Positions 43,739-53,241 of a stretch of DNA of 58,920 bases are shown in pieces. The notes below the pieces were generated by a model, which was not told the DNA's origin, made no database searches, and saw nothing but the letters and a program-made list of their open reading frames with translations. Position 1 is the first letter of the stretch, and every line of letters starts with the position of its first letter. The stretch comes from Candidatus Bacteroides intestinipullorum. GTDB taxonomy: Bacteria; Bacteroidota; Bacteroidia; Bacteroidales; Bacteroidaceae. Made by a program: the position numbers and the translations under genes. The stretch spans positions 1 through 58,920 of the forward strand of contig JAHLFO010000009.1 in NCBI GenBank assembly GCA_018883785.1. Reading direction: 5' to 3'.

Positions 43739-45256
43739 ATGATGACACAAGAAGACAAAGACTTGTTGGCCAAGAAAGGCATCTCTGAAGCGAAGATTGC
43801 CGAACAATTGGCCTGCTTTGAGAACGGATTCCCCTATCTGAAACTTTATGCCGCCGCTTCGGTGGACAATGGCATTCTGGCTCCCGATGCCGACGAGCAG
43901 AAGAAGTATCTGGACGCATGGGAAGCCTACACGCAAACCGACCGTGTGGTGGTGAAGTTTGTGCCCGCTTCGGGAGCGGCCAGCCGTATGTTCAAGAATA
44001 TGTTCGAGTTTCTCGGTGCGGACTATGACGTGCCCACCACAGATTTTGAGAAGAAGTTCTTCGACCGCATCACGGATTTCGCTTTCTACGATGATCTCAA
44101 CGCCGCCTGCCAGCAGACAGAAGGCAAAGACATCCCCGCGCTGGTGGCAGCCGGCAATTACAAAGCTGTGGTGGCCGCCCTGCTCCAATCTGCCGGGTTG
44201 AACTACGGCTCCCTGCCCAAAGGCTTGCTCAAGTTCCACAAGTATGAAGACGGCAACCGTACTCCGGTGGAAGAGCATCTGGTGGAAGGCGCACTCTATG
44301 CCGCCAACAAGAACGGCAAGGTGAACGTGCACTTCACGGTATCGCCCGAACATCGTGCCCTCTTCAAGGCGTTGGTGGACGAGAAGGCTGCGCTCTACGC
44401 CAAGCGTTACGGTGTGGACTACAATATCACCTTCTCCGAGCAGAAGCCTAGTACTGATACCATTGCCGCCGACATGGATAACAAACCCTTCCGCGACAAC
44501 GGCAAGCTGCTGTTCCGTCCGGGCGGACATGGCGCGTTGATTGAGAATCTGAACGATCTGGATGCCGACGTTATCTTCATCAAGAACATAGACAACGTGG
44601 TGCCTGATAAGCTGAAAGGCGACACTGTGCTCTACAAAAAGGTGATTGCCGGTGTGTTGGTCGGCCTGCAGCAACAAGCCTTTGCCTACCTCCAGCTGCT
44701 CGACAGCGGCAAGTACACGCACGAGCAAGTGTTGGAAATCCTCCAGTTCCTCCAGAAGAAGCTTTATTGTAAGAATACTGAAGTGAAGAATCTGGAAGAC
44801 GCCGAGCTGGTCATCTACCTGAAGAAGAAGCTGAATCGCCCGATGCGTGTCTGCGGTATGGTGAAGAACGTCGGCGAGCCGGGCGGAGGACCGTTCCTTG
44901 CTTATAATCCCGATGGTACCATCTCGCTCCAAATCCTGGAAAGCTCGCAGATCGACATGAACGATCCTGCGAAAAAGGAAATGTTCGAGAAAGGGACGCA
45001 CTTCAATCCCGTGGATTTGGTTTGCGCCGTGCGTGACTATAAAGGTCACAAATTCGACCTGACGAAGTATGTGGACAAGGCTACGGGCTTCATCTCGCAC
45101 AAGTCGAAGAACGGCAAGGAGCTGAAAGCACTCGAATTGCCCGGCCTGTGGAACGGCGCGATGAGCGATTGGAATACTGTCTTCGTGGAAGTGCCTCTAA
45201 GCACCTTCAATCCGGTGAAGACCGTGAACGACCTGTTGCGTGAGCAGCATCAATAA
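43739..45256 (+). CDS. DUF4301 family protein
   Basis: A 505-residue cytoplasmic protein of a Bacteroidetes family with unknown activity. KFVPASGAASRMFKNMFEFLG (about 74-94, quoted in part: VPASGAASRMFKNMFEF) is a conserved N-terminal segment, LLFRPGGHGALIENLNDLDAD (about 255-275) and KNVGEPGGGPFLAYNPDG (about 377-394) look like nucleotide- or sugar-phosphate-binding loops, reminiscent of nucleotidyltransferases; this is a resemblance, not an assignment. Start between two adjacent ATGs (43739, 43742); an earlier frame start overlaps yggS and the promoter. A strong terminator follows. Confidence 0.83.
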   Translation: MMTQEDKDLLAKKGISEAKIAEQLACFENGFPYLKLYAAASVDNGILAPDADEQKKYLDAWEAYTQTDRVVVKFVPASGAASRMFKNMFEFLGADYDVPTTDFEKKFFDRITDFAFYDDLNAACQQTEGKDIPALVAAGNYKAVVAALLQSAGLNYGSLPKGLLKFHKYEDGNRTPVEEHLVEGALYAANKNGKVNVHFTVSPEHRALFKALVDEKAALYAKRYGVDYNITFSEQKPSTDTIAADMDNKPFRDNGKLLFRPGGHGALIENLNDLDADVIFIKNIDNVVPDKLKGDTVLYKKVIAGVLVGLQQQAFAYLQLLDSGKYTHEQVLEILQFLQKKLYCKNTEVKNLEDAELVIYLKKKLNRPMRVCGMVKNVGEPGGGPFLAYNPDGTISLQILESSQIDMNDPAKKEMFEKGTHFNPVDLVCAVRDYKGHKFDLTKYVDKATGFISHKSKNGKELKALELPGLWNGAMSDWNTVFVEVPLSTFNPVKTVNDLLREQHQ

Positions 45257-45272
45257 TTGTATTTAAGTGTAG

Positions 45273-45313
45273 AGTGACCGGAGGGGAGATTGCATCCCCT
45301 TCGGTTACTTTTG
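45273..45313 (+). terminator. Rho-independent terminator of the DUF4301 gene
   Basis: AGTGACCGGAGGGGA (45273-45287) pairs with TCCCCTTCGGTTACT (45295-45309) over a 7-nt loop; the only two non-Watson-Crick positions are G-U pairs. The T-rich TTTTG follows. Its 3' end overlaps the purT -7 box. Confidence 0.85.
45306..45313 (+). promoter_or_regulatory. Predicted -7 box of purT, inside the upstream terminator
   Basis: TACTTTTG, 21 bp before the purT ATG. The same bases form the end of the terminator stem and its T tract. Confidence 0.5.
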
Positions 45314-45334
45314 TTTAATACCCCAAGTTTAAGA

Positions 45335-46501
45335 ATGAAGAAGATTTTGTTATTAGGCTCCGGCGAGTTAGGCAAGGAGTTCGTGATTGCCGCCCAGCGT
45401 CTGGGGCAATACGTCATCGCTTGCGACTCGTATGCAGGAGCACCCGCCATGCAGGTGGCCGACGAATGTGAAGTGTTCAGTATGTTGGATGGAGACGCTT
45501 TGGAGCGTGCCGTGCGCAAGCATTGCCCCGATCTCATCGTGCCGGAAATTGAAGCAATTCGCACCGAGCGGCTTTACGAATTTGAGCAAGAGGGCATCCA
45601 GGTGGTGCCTAGCGCACGTGCGGTCAACTTCACCATGAACCGTAAGGCTATCCGCGATCTGGCTGCCAAGGAATTGGGATTGAAGACGGCACGCTACTAC
45701 TATGCCAAGTCGCTGGACGAACTGAAGGATGCCGCCTCCAAGATTGGTTTTCCCTGCGTGGTGAAGCCGTTGATGTCCTCCTCCGGCAAAGGCCAATCCA
45801 TCGTGAAGGCTCCTGACGAGTTGGAGCACGCCTGGGAGTACGGATGCAGCGGCAGTCGTGGCGATATCAAGGAACTGATAGTCGAGGAATTCATCCGCTT
45901 CGATAGCGAGATAACCTTGCTTACAGTGACTCAGAAGGACGGCCCTACTTTGTTTTGTCCGCCCATCGGCCATGTACAGAAGAACGGGGATTATCGCGAG
46001 AGCTTCCAGCCCGCCTATATTGATCCTGCCCATCTGAAGGAGGCGCAGGACATGGCCGAGAAGGTCACCCGCGCGTTGACCGGTGCGGGCATCTGGGGGG
46101 TAGAGTTCTTCCTCAGCCATGAGAATGGCGTGTATTTTTCCGAACTTTCACCGCGCCCGCACGACACCGGCATGGTGACGCTGGCCGGCACGCAGAACCT
46201 GAACGAATTCGAGTTGCATCTGCACGCCGTGCTCGGCTTGCCTATCCCGCACGTTAAGTTGGAACGCAACGGTGCCAGTGCGGTCATTCTTTCCGGCATC
46301 GCCAGCCAAGAGCAACCCGGTTACCGCGGCATGGAGGAGGTGATGAAGGCGGAGGATACTTACCTGCGCATCTTTGGTAAGCCCAGTACGCGCGTCAATC
46401 GTCGCATGGGTGTTGTCCTGTGTTATGCTCCTTTAGGGAGTGACCTTGATGCGCTGCGCGACAAGGCCAAGGCATTGGCGGCCAAAGTGGAGGTGTATTG
46501 A
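45335..46501 (+). CDS. purT: Formate-dependent phosphoribosylglycinamide formyltransferase
   Basis: Purine biosynthesis enzyme that uses ATP and formate to convert GAR to formyl-GAR, an alternative to folate-dependent PurN. The 388 residues are an ATP-grasp protein: [20 protein letters not shown] (about 2-21), [19 protein letters not shown] (about 70-88), [17 protein letters not shown] (about 141-157), and [34 protein letters not shown] (about 254-287, quoted in part: [16 protein letters not shown]) with the Mg-binding Glu. The ATG at 45335 lies 21 bp after a -7 box. The gene is followed by a seven-unit repeat array. Confidence 0.97.
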   Translation: MKKILLLGSGELGKEFVIAAQRLGQYVIACDSYAGAPAMQVADECEVFSMLDGDALERAVRKHCPDLIVPEIEAIRTERLYEFEQEGIQVVPSARAVNFTMNRKAIRDLAAKELGLKTARYYYAKSLDELKDAASKIGFPCVVKPLMSSSGKGQSIVKAPDELEHAWEYGCSGSRGDIKELIVEEFIRFDSEITLLTVTQKDGPTLFCPPIGHVQKNGDYRESFQPAYIDPAHLKEAQDMAEKVTRALTGAGIWGVEFFLSHENGVYFSELSPRPHDTGMVTLAGTQNLNEFELHLHAVLGLPIPHVKLERNGASAVILSGIASQEQPGYRGMEEVMKAEDTYLRIFGKPSTRVNRRMGVVLCYAPLGSDLDALRDKAKALAAKVEVY

Positions 46502-46585
46502 AATCAGCCTGTTTTTACGTACTCTAAAGAGGGCGTGCCGAGATTAAGATCTGACATCATTCTGTCATTTTGGGCACTCTTGCGA

Positions 46586-46755
46586 AGGTGGGACGCTTTC
46601 ACCTCAATAGGTGGGACGCTTTCACCTCAGTAGGTGGAACGCTTTCACCTTAGTAGGTGGGACACTTTCACCTCAGTAGGTGGAACGCTTTCACCTTAGT
46701 AGGTGGGACGCTTTCACCTTAGTATCTGGAAAGATTTCAGATTACTATCTGCTGG
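46586..46755. repeat. Seven tandem 23-bp palindromic repeats after purT
   Basis: Units start at 46586, 46609, 46632, 46655, 46678, 46701 and 46724, all exactly 23 bp, with a partial eighth at 46747. Units 1-6 have arms AGGTG and CACCT around GGACGCTTT-like centres. Unit 7 reads ATCTGGAAAGATTTCAGAT: both arms have changed (AGGTG to ATCTG, CACCT to CAGAT) yet still pair. The 426-bp purT-sulfatase gap holds no gene. Confidence 0.97.
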
Positions 46756-46812
46756 CATACCCTCTTAGTTTTTCCAAATTCCTCTTTCTGGAAAAACTAT
46801 GCCTTTATCCTT

Positions 46813-46843
46813 TTTGATATTCAAAAATCAATCCGTATCTTTG
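46813..46843 (+). promoter_or_regulatory. Predicted promoter of the sulfatase-GH92 operon
   Basis: TTTG at 46813-46816 and TATCTTTG at 46836-46843, 19 bp apart; transcription would begin near 46849, 80-105 nt before the possible starts. Confidence 0.8.
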
Positions 46844-46954
46844 CAAAAATCATAAACATCGGCATGGGGCAGCCTGTCGCTTCAGGTTTCTTCCCACCTT
46901 TGTTAATCTTATTCTGTTGATATTGAAATGAATCAATTTATAAATATCTGTCTT

Positions 46955-48538
46955 ATGAAACAATTGTCCCCTGCGTTCCTTTACCCTTTGACAGGAATGG
47001 CCGCCATCGCATCGTTGGCTTCGTGTGCTGGCGAGAAAGAATCCCCCAAGCAATACAACATCGTGTACATCATGACCGACGACCATACGGCTCAGATGAT
47101 GAGTTGCTATGGGAGCCGTTTCATTGAGACGCCCAACTTGGATCGCATAGCCAACGACGGCGTCATCTTCACCAACAGCTTCGTGGCCAATTCGTTGAGC
47201 GGACCCAGCCGTGCCTGCATGTTGACCGGCAAGCATAGCCATGCCAACGGATTCACGGACAATACCACCTGCATTTTCGACGGCTCCCAGCAGACCATGC
47301 CTAAGCTCTTGCGCCAAGCCGGTTATCAGACGGCGCTCATCGGCAAGTGGCACTTGGTGAGCCTGCCCACCGGTTTCGATCATTGGGAAATCGTGCCCGA
47401 GCAAGGCGACTATTATAATCCCGACTTCATCAACATGGAGAATGATACTATCCGCAAGGAGGGATACATCACTAATCTTATCACAGACATGAGCATCGAC
47501 TGGATGGAGAACCAGCGCGACAAGGACAAGCCCTTCTGTCTCTTCATTCACCATAAGGCCATACATCGCAACTGGTTACCCGAACTGAAGTACCTCGACT
47601 TGTATGAGGACAAGACCTTCCCCTTGCCCGAAAACTTCTATGACGACTATGAGGGACGCCCCGCCGCAGCCGCTCAGGAGATGAGCATCCTGAAGGACAT
47701 GGACATCATTTATGACAATAAAATGGACCGTGCCGACAAGGAAACCCCGCTGAAGGCTCGTTACGAGAGCTACGTGGGCCGTCTGAATCCCGAAGACCGC
47801 AAACTGTACGATGCCTTCTACGCTCCTATCATCGAGGATTTCTACAAGAAGGATCTCAAAGGCAAGGAATTGGCCGAATGGAAATACCAGCGTTACATGC
47901 GTGATTACTCTAAGGTGGTGAAATCTTTGGACGACAATGTGGGTCGTGTATTGGATTATCTGGAGGAGAAAGGATTGATGGATAATACACTGGTGGTATA
48001 TACCTCCGACCAAGGCTTTTGGATGGGAGAGCATGGTTGGTTCGACAAGCGGTTCATGTACGAGGAGTCTTTCCACACGCCGCTCATCATGCATTTGCCC
48101 AAGGATTTCACCATGAGAGGCGAGATCCCGCAGATGGTGCAGAACATTGACTATGCGCCTACCTTCCTCGATCTGGCTGGTGCGCCGATACCCGAAGACA
48201 TCCAAGGCGTATCTTTGCTGCCCTTGCTGAAGGGGGAGAAACCTGCCGACTGGCGTACATCGCTCTACTACCACTTCTATGAATTCCCTGCTGAACACAT
48301 GGTGAAGCGTCATTATGGGGTGCGCACCGAGCGTTATAAACTGATCCATTTCTACAACGATATTGATGAATGGGAGTTGTATGACTTGCAAGAAGATCCG
48401 CACGAGATGAACAACCTCTACGGCAAGCCCGGTTATGAGAAGATCACAGAAGACCTGATGAACGAACTTCACAAACTCCAGGCGCAATATCAAGACCCCA
48501 TTGAGGAGAAACTGAAAGCCGAAAAAACGCAGAAATAA
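46955..48538 (+). CDS. Ser-type S1 sulfatase lipoprotein
   Basis: Type I sulfatase (527 residues) that removes sulfate from a glycan, likely a host or algal one. A lipoprotein signal ends at Cys24 (IASLASC). The active-site sequence is SGPSRACMLTGK (Ser82), so Ser must be oxidised to formylglycine by an anaerobic maturase (anSME) encoded elsewhere. Metal ligands are in MTDDHTAQM (about 40-48) and YTSDQGFWMGEHGWFDKRFMYE. The QGDYYNPDF segment resembles N-acetylglucosamine-6-sulfatases (S1_11), which is a tentative subfamily call. An ATG at 46928 is also possible. Co-transcribed with two GH92 genes. Confidence 0.88.
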   Translation: MKQLSPAFLYPLTGMAAIASLASCAGEKESPKQYNIVYIMTDDHTAQMMSCYGSRFIETPNLDRIANDGVIFTNSFVANSLSGPSRACMLTGKHSHANGFTDNTTCIFDGSQQTMPKLLRQAGYQTALIGKWHLVSLPTGFDHWEIVPEQGDYYNPDFINMENDTIRKEGYITNLITDMSIDWMENQRDKDKPFCLFIHHKAIHRNWLPELKYLDLYEDKTFPLPENFYDDYEGRPAAAAQEMSILKDMDIIYDNKMDRADKETPLKARYESYVGRLNPEDRKLYDAFYAPIIEDFYKKDLKGKELAEWKYQRYMRDYSKVVKSLDDNVGRVLDYLEEKGLMDNTLVVYTSDQGFWMGEHGWFDKRFMYEESFHTPLIMHLPKDFTMRGEIPQMVQNIDYAPTFLDLAGAPIPEDIQGVSLLPLLKGEKPADWRTSLYYHFYEFPAEHMVKRHYGVRTERYKLIHFYNDIDEWELYDLQEDPHEMNNLYGKPGYEKITEDLMNELHKLQAQYQDPIEEKLKAEKTQK

Positions 48539-48539
48539 A

Positions 48540-50840
48540 ATGAAAGTATCAGACATGAAACCAACGAAAACCATACTTCTAGGTATATTTGCCGTGGCTT
48601 TGGCCGGATGTGGCACGGCTACGGTGGAGAAAGACTACACCCAGTATGTCAATCCTTTCATCGGTACAGGCGGCCACGGTCATACCTATCCGGGTGCCAT
48701 TGTGCCCAATGGAATGATTCATCCTAGCCCGGACACACGTTTCCAGGAGTGGGATGCTTGTGCGGGCTATTACTACCCGGATAGTACCATTAACGGTTTC
48801 TCGCACACTCACCTTAGCGGCACGGGATGTAGCGATTATGGCGACGTCCTGCTGATGCCTACGGTGGGTAAGCAGCAGTTGGAAGGAGAGACGGGCAACA
48901 AGCAGATCTTGCCCTATGCCTCGTCTTTCTCGCACGATAAGGAGAGTGCTTCGCCCGGCTATTATTCCGTATTTTTGGATAGATATGGCGTGAAGGCGGA
49001 GTTGACTGCCACCAAGCGTGCAGCCCTGCACCGCTACACCTTCCCCGAAAGCCAGGATGCTGGCTTTATCCTCGACTTGGACTACAGCATCCAGTTCCTG
49101 AACCAGCGCAACCGTGCCTTGACGCTTGAGCAGGTAAACGATTCCACCTTGCGTGGTTACAAGTATACTAGCGGATGGGCATGGCAGCAGGATGAATACT
49201 TCTACGCCGTCTTCTCCAAGCCGTTCACGTGTACGATTATCGCTGATTCGGTGAAGCAGAAGAATGGGAAGATGGCACCCGGACGTTGCAAGGCGTTGCT
49301 GAAGTTCAAGACTCGGCAGGACGAGCAAGTGCTAGTCAAGGTGGCTCTTTCTGCGGTCGATGCCGAGGGCGCGCGCCAGAATCTGGACGAAATCTCTGGG
49401 TGGGACTTTGACGGCGTCAGGGAGCAGGCGCGTCGTGCATGGAATACTTGGCTTTCCAAGATAGACGTGGAGACGCAGAATGAGGAGCAGAAGCGTATCT
49501 TCTACACTGCCCTCTATCATACGGCCATTTCGCCTGCTCTCTTCACGGATGCTGATGGACGTTACCGCAGCATGGACCGCAAAATCCGCACTGCATCAGC
49601 GGACAAGCCGATGTATACTGTGTTCTCCCTGTGGGACACTTTCCGTGCCTTGCATCCATTGCTGACCATCATCGATCCTCAGCAAAACTCGCTGTATATC
49701 CAGACGTTGTTGCGCCAATACCAGGAGGGAGGAATTCTCCCGATGTGGGAACTTGCGGGCAACTATACAGGTACGATGATTGGCTACAACGCCGTGCCTG
49801 TCATTGTGGATGCCTACCTAAAGGGCGACCGCAGCTTTGATGCCGACTTGGCCTTGAAAGCGTGCCTGCGTAGCGCGGAGTATGATACGATAGCCCCCGT
49901 TGCCACGACCGGATACCTCCTGCACAATGCGTTGATGCCCATCTCAAAGTACTACAAGAACAAGATTGGCTATATTCCTTGTGACAAAGAGCTTGAATCC
50001 GTAGCCAAAGGTCTGGAGTATGCATATGCCGACTGGTGCATCAGTCAACTGGCGGGTGCCTTGGGCGATGCAGATACGCAACGCTTGTATGAGGAGCGTG
50101 GACGCAACTATCGCAACTATTACGATTCCTCCACCGGGTTCATGCGCGGCAAGGACCTCCAAGGAAAGTGGCGCACGCCTTTCAATCCTAATGCCAGCAC
50201 CCACCGCGCGGACGACTATTGCGAGGGTAACGCCTGGCAGTGGACGTGGTTCGTGCCCCATGACATTGAGGGATTGGCAGACCTGATGGGTGGTCGCGAG
50301 GCGATGCTAGCCCGTCTGGATACATTGTTCACTACGGATGCCAAGCTGGAGGGCGAACAAATCTCGGCGGACATCACCGGCCTAATCGGGCAATATGCGC
50401 ACGGTAATGAACCTAGTCACCACATTATTTATATGTACAATACCTTGGGACAACCTTGGAAAGCGCAGGAACTGGTAGACAAGGTGCTACGCGAGCAATA
50501 CTTTGACGATCCCAATGGTCTGTCGGGCAACGAAGATTGCGGACAGATGTCGGCTTGGTATGTCCTTAATGCCATGGGCTTCTATCAGCCTTGTCCGGGC
50601 AAGCCGATGTATAGCATCGGGCGTCCGCTGTTTGATGCGGTGACTCTTCATTTGCCTGAAGGCAAGACTTTCCGCATCACCACCGTGAACAATGCCCCGG
50701 CGAACAAGTATATCCAGTCGGTCACGCTGAACGGCACCCCGCTGGACACTCCTTTCTTTGATCACGCCACGCTGATGCAAGGCGGCACGCTGGAGTTTAA
50801 TATGACGGATCGGCCGACGGAGTGGGGGACAGTCAAGTAA
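48540..50840 (+). CDS. GH92 alpha-mannosidase lipoprotein
   Basis: Calcium-dependent, inverting exo-alpha-mannosidase (766 residues), placed on the membrane surface by a lipobox (VALAGC, Cys24). The N-terminal beta domain opens with YVNPFIGTGGHGHTYPGAIVP (about 35-55, quoted in part: VNPFIGTGGHGHTYPGA). The barrel includes YTVFSLWDTFRALHPL (about 360), CEGNAWQWTWFVPHD (about 560, a likely catalytic Glu), GNEPSHHIIYMYN (about 622) and SGNEDCGQMSAWYVLNAMGFY (about 660-680). The HH-containing GNEPSHH region is found in members active on alpha-1,2 links, a tentative reading. Starts 1 bp after the sulfatase stop; an ATG 15 bp later is possible. Confidence 0.93.
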   Translation: MKVSDMKPTKTILLGIFAVALAGCGTATVEKDYTQYVNPFIGTGGHGHTYPGAIVPNGMIHPSPDTRFQEWDACAGYYYPDSTINGFSHTHLSGTGCSDYGDVLLMPTVGKQQLEGETGNKQILPYASSFSHDKESASPGYYSVFLDRYGVKAELTATKRAALHRYTFPESQDAGFILDLDYSIQFLNQRNRALTLEQVNDSTLRGYKYTSGWAWQQDEYFYAVFSKPFTCTIIADSVKQKNGKMAPGRCKALLKFKTRQDEQVLVKVALSAVDAEGARQNLDEISGWDFDGVREQARRAWNTWLSKIDVETQNEEQKRIFYTALYHTAISPALFTDADGRYRSMDRKIRTASADKPMYTVFSLWDTFRALHPLLTIIDPQQNSLYIQTLLRQYQEGGILPMWELAGNYTGTMIGYNAVPVIVDAYLKGDRSFDADLALKACLRSAEYDTIAPVATTGYLLHNALMPISKYYKNKIGYIPCDKELESVAKGLEYAYADWCISQLAGALGDADTQRLYEERGRNYRNYYDSSTGFMRGKDLQGKWRTPFNPNASTHRADDYCEGNAWQWTWFVPHDIEGLADLMGGREAMLARLDTLFTTDAKLEGEQISADITGLIGQYAHGNEPSHHIIYMYNTLGQPWKAQELVDKVLREQYFDDPNGLSGNEDCGQMSAWYVLNAMGFYQPCPGKPMYSIGRPLFDAVTLHLPEGKTFRITTVNNAPANKYIQSVTLNGTPLDTPFFDHATLMQGGTLEFNMTDRPTEWGTVK

Positions 50841-50872
50841 ATGGGAACCTGACAAATTATCATTTTTTGCTT

Positions 50873-53143
50873 ATGATACATACAATCAGAAAAAATTGCC
50901 TCGGCAGCCTGGTGGCACTGATGGCACTCTTGCCTGCGACGGCATGGGCAGACGCCGGACAAGAGCCGGTGGACTATGTAAACCCCTTCGTGGGGACTAC
51001 CAACTATGGCACGACCAACCCCGGCGCCTTGTGTCCGCAGGGCATGATGTCCGTGGTGCCCTTCAACGTGATGGGCGCCGTGGATGGCAACCGCGACAAA
51101 GACAGCCGTTGGTGGTCAACGCCCTATGAGTACAAGAACACATACTTCACGGGCTACGCGCACGTCAACCTCAGTGGAGTGGGGTGCCCTGAGCTTGGCT
51201 CGCTCCTGCTGATGCCCACAGCCGGCCCGCTGGAGGTGGACTGTCTGAAGTATGGTAGCTCCTACACGGACGAGAAGGCCACGCCAGGCTATTACGCCAA
51301 TCGCCTCACGAAGTATGACATCCTGACCGAGGTGACTGCCACGCCCCGCACCGGGCGCGCACGCTTCACCTTCAAGGCCGGGCAAAGCAACATCCTGCTG
51401 AACCTGGGTGAAGGATTGACCAACGAAACCGGAGCTACCGTGCGCTTTGTCAACGAGTGTGAGATAGAGGGCACCAAGCTCTTGGGTACCTTTTGCTACA
51501 ATCCGCAAGCCGTCTTCCCCATCTATTTCGTGATGCGCGTCAACAAAGCACCCCGGTCGTCAGGCTACTGGAAGCAGATGCGCCCCATGACTGCTGAAGC
51601 GCAATGGGACTCCACGGCGGGCACCAAGAAGCTCTACACTCGCTACCGTAAGGAGATCAGCGGTGATGACATAGGCGTGTGGTTCACCTACGACACTGCC
51701 GAAGGCGAGCAGGTGGAAGTCAGCATGGGTGTCTCCTTCGTCAGCATCGAGAATGCTCGCCTAAACCTGGAGGTGGAGCAGGAGGGCAAATCTTTCGATG
51801 ACATCCGATTCGCTGCACGCCAGGCATGGAACGATGATCTGAGCCGTGTACTTGTGGAAGGAGGAACGGACGAGCAGAAGCACGTCTTCTACACTGCCTT
51901 CTACCACCTGCTGATCCACCCTAACATCCTGAACGACGTCAACGGCCAGTACCCCGCTATGGAGAGCGACCAGATACTCACTACCCAGGGCAATCGCTAC
52001 ACCGTTTTCTCTCTGTGGGACACTTACCGCAACGTCCACCAGCTGATGACCTTGCTCTTCCCCGACCGGCAGCTGGACATGGTGAATACCATGCTGGGCA
52101 TGTATCGCGAGCACGGCTGGCTGCCCAAGTGGGAGTTGTATGGGCGCGAGACGCTAACCATGGAGGGCGATCCTGCCATACCCGTCATCGTGGATACGTG
52201 GTTCAAGGGATTGCGCGATTTTGACATCAACTTGGCCTACGAAGCCATGTACAAGTCGGCCACCCTGCCCGGTGCGGACAACTTGATGCGCCCTGATGCC
52301 GACGATTACTATGCTCTGGGCTACGTGCCCATCCGTGCGAAGAATGACAACTCTGTTTCCCATGCTTTGGAGTATTATATCGCCGACTATGCCCTGTCCC
52401 GCCTGGCAGATGCGCTGGGCAAGGAGGAGGATGCCAAACTCTTCTACCAGCGTTCCCTGGGCTACAAGAACTATTATTGCAAGGAGTTCGGCACATTCCG
52501 CCCCAAGTTGCCCGACGGCACTTTCTATTCGCCCTTCGACCCGATGCAGGGTGCCAATTTCGAGGAGAACCCCGGCTTCCACGAGGGCAACGCATGGAAT
52601 TACACCTTCTACGTGCCCCACGATGTCAAGGGACTGGCCCGGCTGATGGGCGGGCGCAAGGCGTTCGTCAGCAAACTGCAATCAGTCTTTGATAACGGCC
52701 GCTACGACCCCGCCAACGAGCCTGACATTGCCTATCCCTACCTTTTCAGTTACTTCCCCGGCGAGGAATGGCGCACGCAGAAACTGGTGCCCCATCTGGT
52801 GAATGCCCACTTCAAGAACGCGCCCAATGGCATCCCCGGCAATGACGACACGGGAACGATGTCTGCTTGGGCCATCTTTAGCATGATGGGTTTCTATCCC
52901 GATTGTCCCGGCGTGCCAGAGTACACGCTGACTACTCCCATGTTCGACCGAGTAACTATCAAACTCGATCCGCGCTACTATAAGGAGTCCGAGCTGGTCA
53001 TCTGCGCGCACAAGTCCGCCGACGGCAGCGAAGAATCCTACATCGACCGTGTGGAGTTGGGCGGCAAGCGTCATAAAGGTTTCCGCATCACGCACGATGA
53101 CTTGGTGCATGCACGCACGCTGGACTTCTTCCTGAAGGATTGA
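50873..53143 (+). CDS. GH92 alpha-mannosidase, second type, secreted
   Basis: A second GH92 enzyme of 756 residues, clearly not a recent duplicate of the first. It has a cleavable signal peptide (about 1-28, ending ATAWA) and no lipobox. Family landmarks are YVNPFVGTTNYGTTNPGA, YTVFSLWDTYRNVHQL, HEGNAWNYTFYVPHDV, ANEPDIAYPYLFSYF in place of GNEPSHH, and PGNDDTGTMSAWAIFSMMGFY. The altered substrate-side segment suggests a different linkage preference, so the two enzymes may act in sequence on one glycan. The ATG at 50873 follows the first GH92 stop by 32 bp. Last gene of the operon; a hairpin follows. Confidence 0.93.
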   Translation: MIHTIRKNCLGSLVALMALLPATAWADAGQEPVDYVNPFVGTTNYGTTNPGALCPQGMMSVVPFNVMGAVDGNRDKDSRWWSTPYEYKNTYFTGYAHVNLSGVGCPELGSLLLMPTAGPLEVDCLKYGSSYTDEKATPGYYANRLTKYDILTEVTATPRTGRARFTFKAGQSNILLNLGEGLTNETGATVRFVNECEIEGTKLLGTFCYNPQAVFPIYFVMRVNKAPRSSGYWKQMRPMTAEAQWDSTAGTKKLYTRYRKEISGDDIGVWFTYDTAEGEQVEVSMGVSFVSIENARLNLEVEQEGKSFDDIRFAARQAWNDDLSRVLVEGGTDEQKHVFYTAFYHLLIHPNILNDVNGQYPAMESDQILTTQGNRYTVFSLWDTYRNVHQLMTLLFPDRQLDMVNTMLGMYREHGWLPKWELYGRETLTMEGDPAIPVIVDTWFKGLRDFDINLAYEAMYKSATLPGADNLMRPDADDYYALGYVPIRAKNDNSVSHALEYYIADYALSRLADALGKEEDAKLFYQRSLGYKNYYCKEFGTFRPKLPDGTFYSPFDPMQGANFEENPGFHEGNAWNYTFYVPHDVKGLARLMGGRKAFVSKLQSVFDNGRYDPANEPDIAYPYLFSYFPGEEWRTQKLVPHLVNAHFKNAPNGIPGNDDTGTMSAWAIFSMMGFYPDCPGVPEYTLTTPMFDRVTIKLDPRYYKESELVICAHKSADGSEESYIDRVELGGKRHKGFRITHDDLVHARTLDFFLKD

Positions 53144-53174
53144 AGTTGAACCAGACAGCACGCTCTGAAAATAC

Positions 53175-53241
53175 GCGGATTGCGCAGCATGTTCTGAACT
53201 TGTCTTTGTTTGGAATTTTCTGCGCAATCCGCCTTTCTTTT
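53175..53241 (+). terminator. Long hairpin after the GH92 operon
   Basis: GCGGATTGCGCAG (53175-53187) and CTGCGCAATCCGC (53220-53232) pair perfectly over 13 bp with a 32-nt loop; CTTTCTTTTTC follows. The CGCGGATT start matches the hairpin at 34524, so it may also be a dispersed repeat. Confidence 0.65.

Noticed and set aside
43727..45100. A 457-codon open frame antisense to the DUF4301 gene
   Set aside because: It is a complement shadow of a well-supported gene, with no domain and low-complexity hydrophobic or His-rich composition.
40247..46755. CRISPR array
   Set aside because: The 22-23 bp units are directly adjacent with no unique spacers, and no cas genes are in the window.
50487..53143. 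Recent tandem duplication of the GH92 gene
   Set aside because: The two proteins share family motifs only; signal type, substrate-side motifs and most residues differ, so the duplication, if any, is old.
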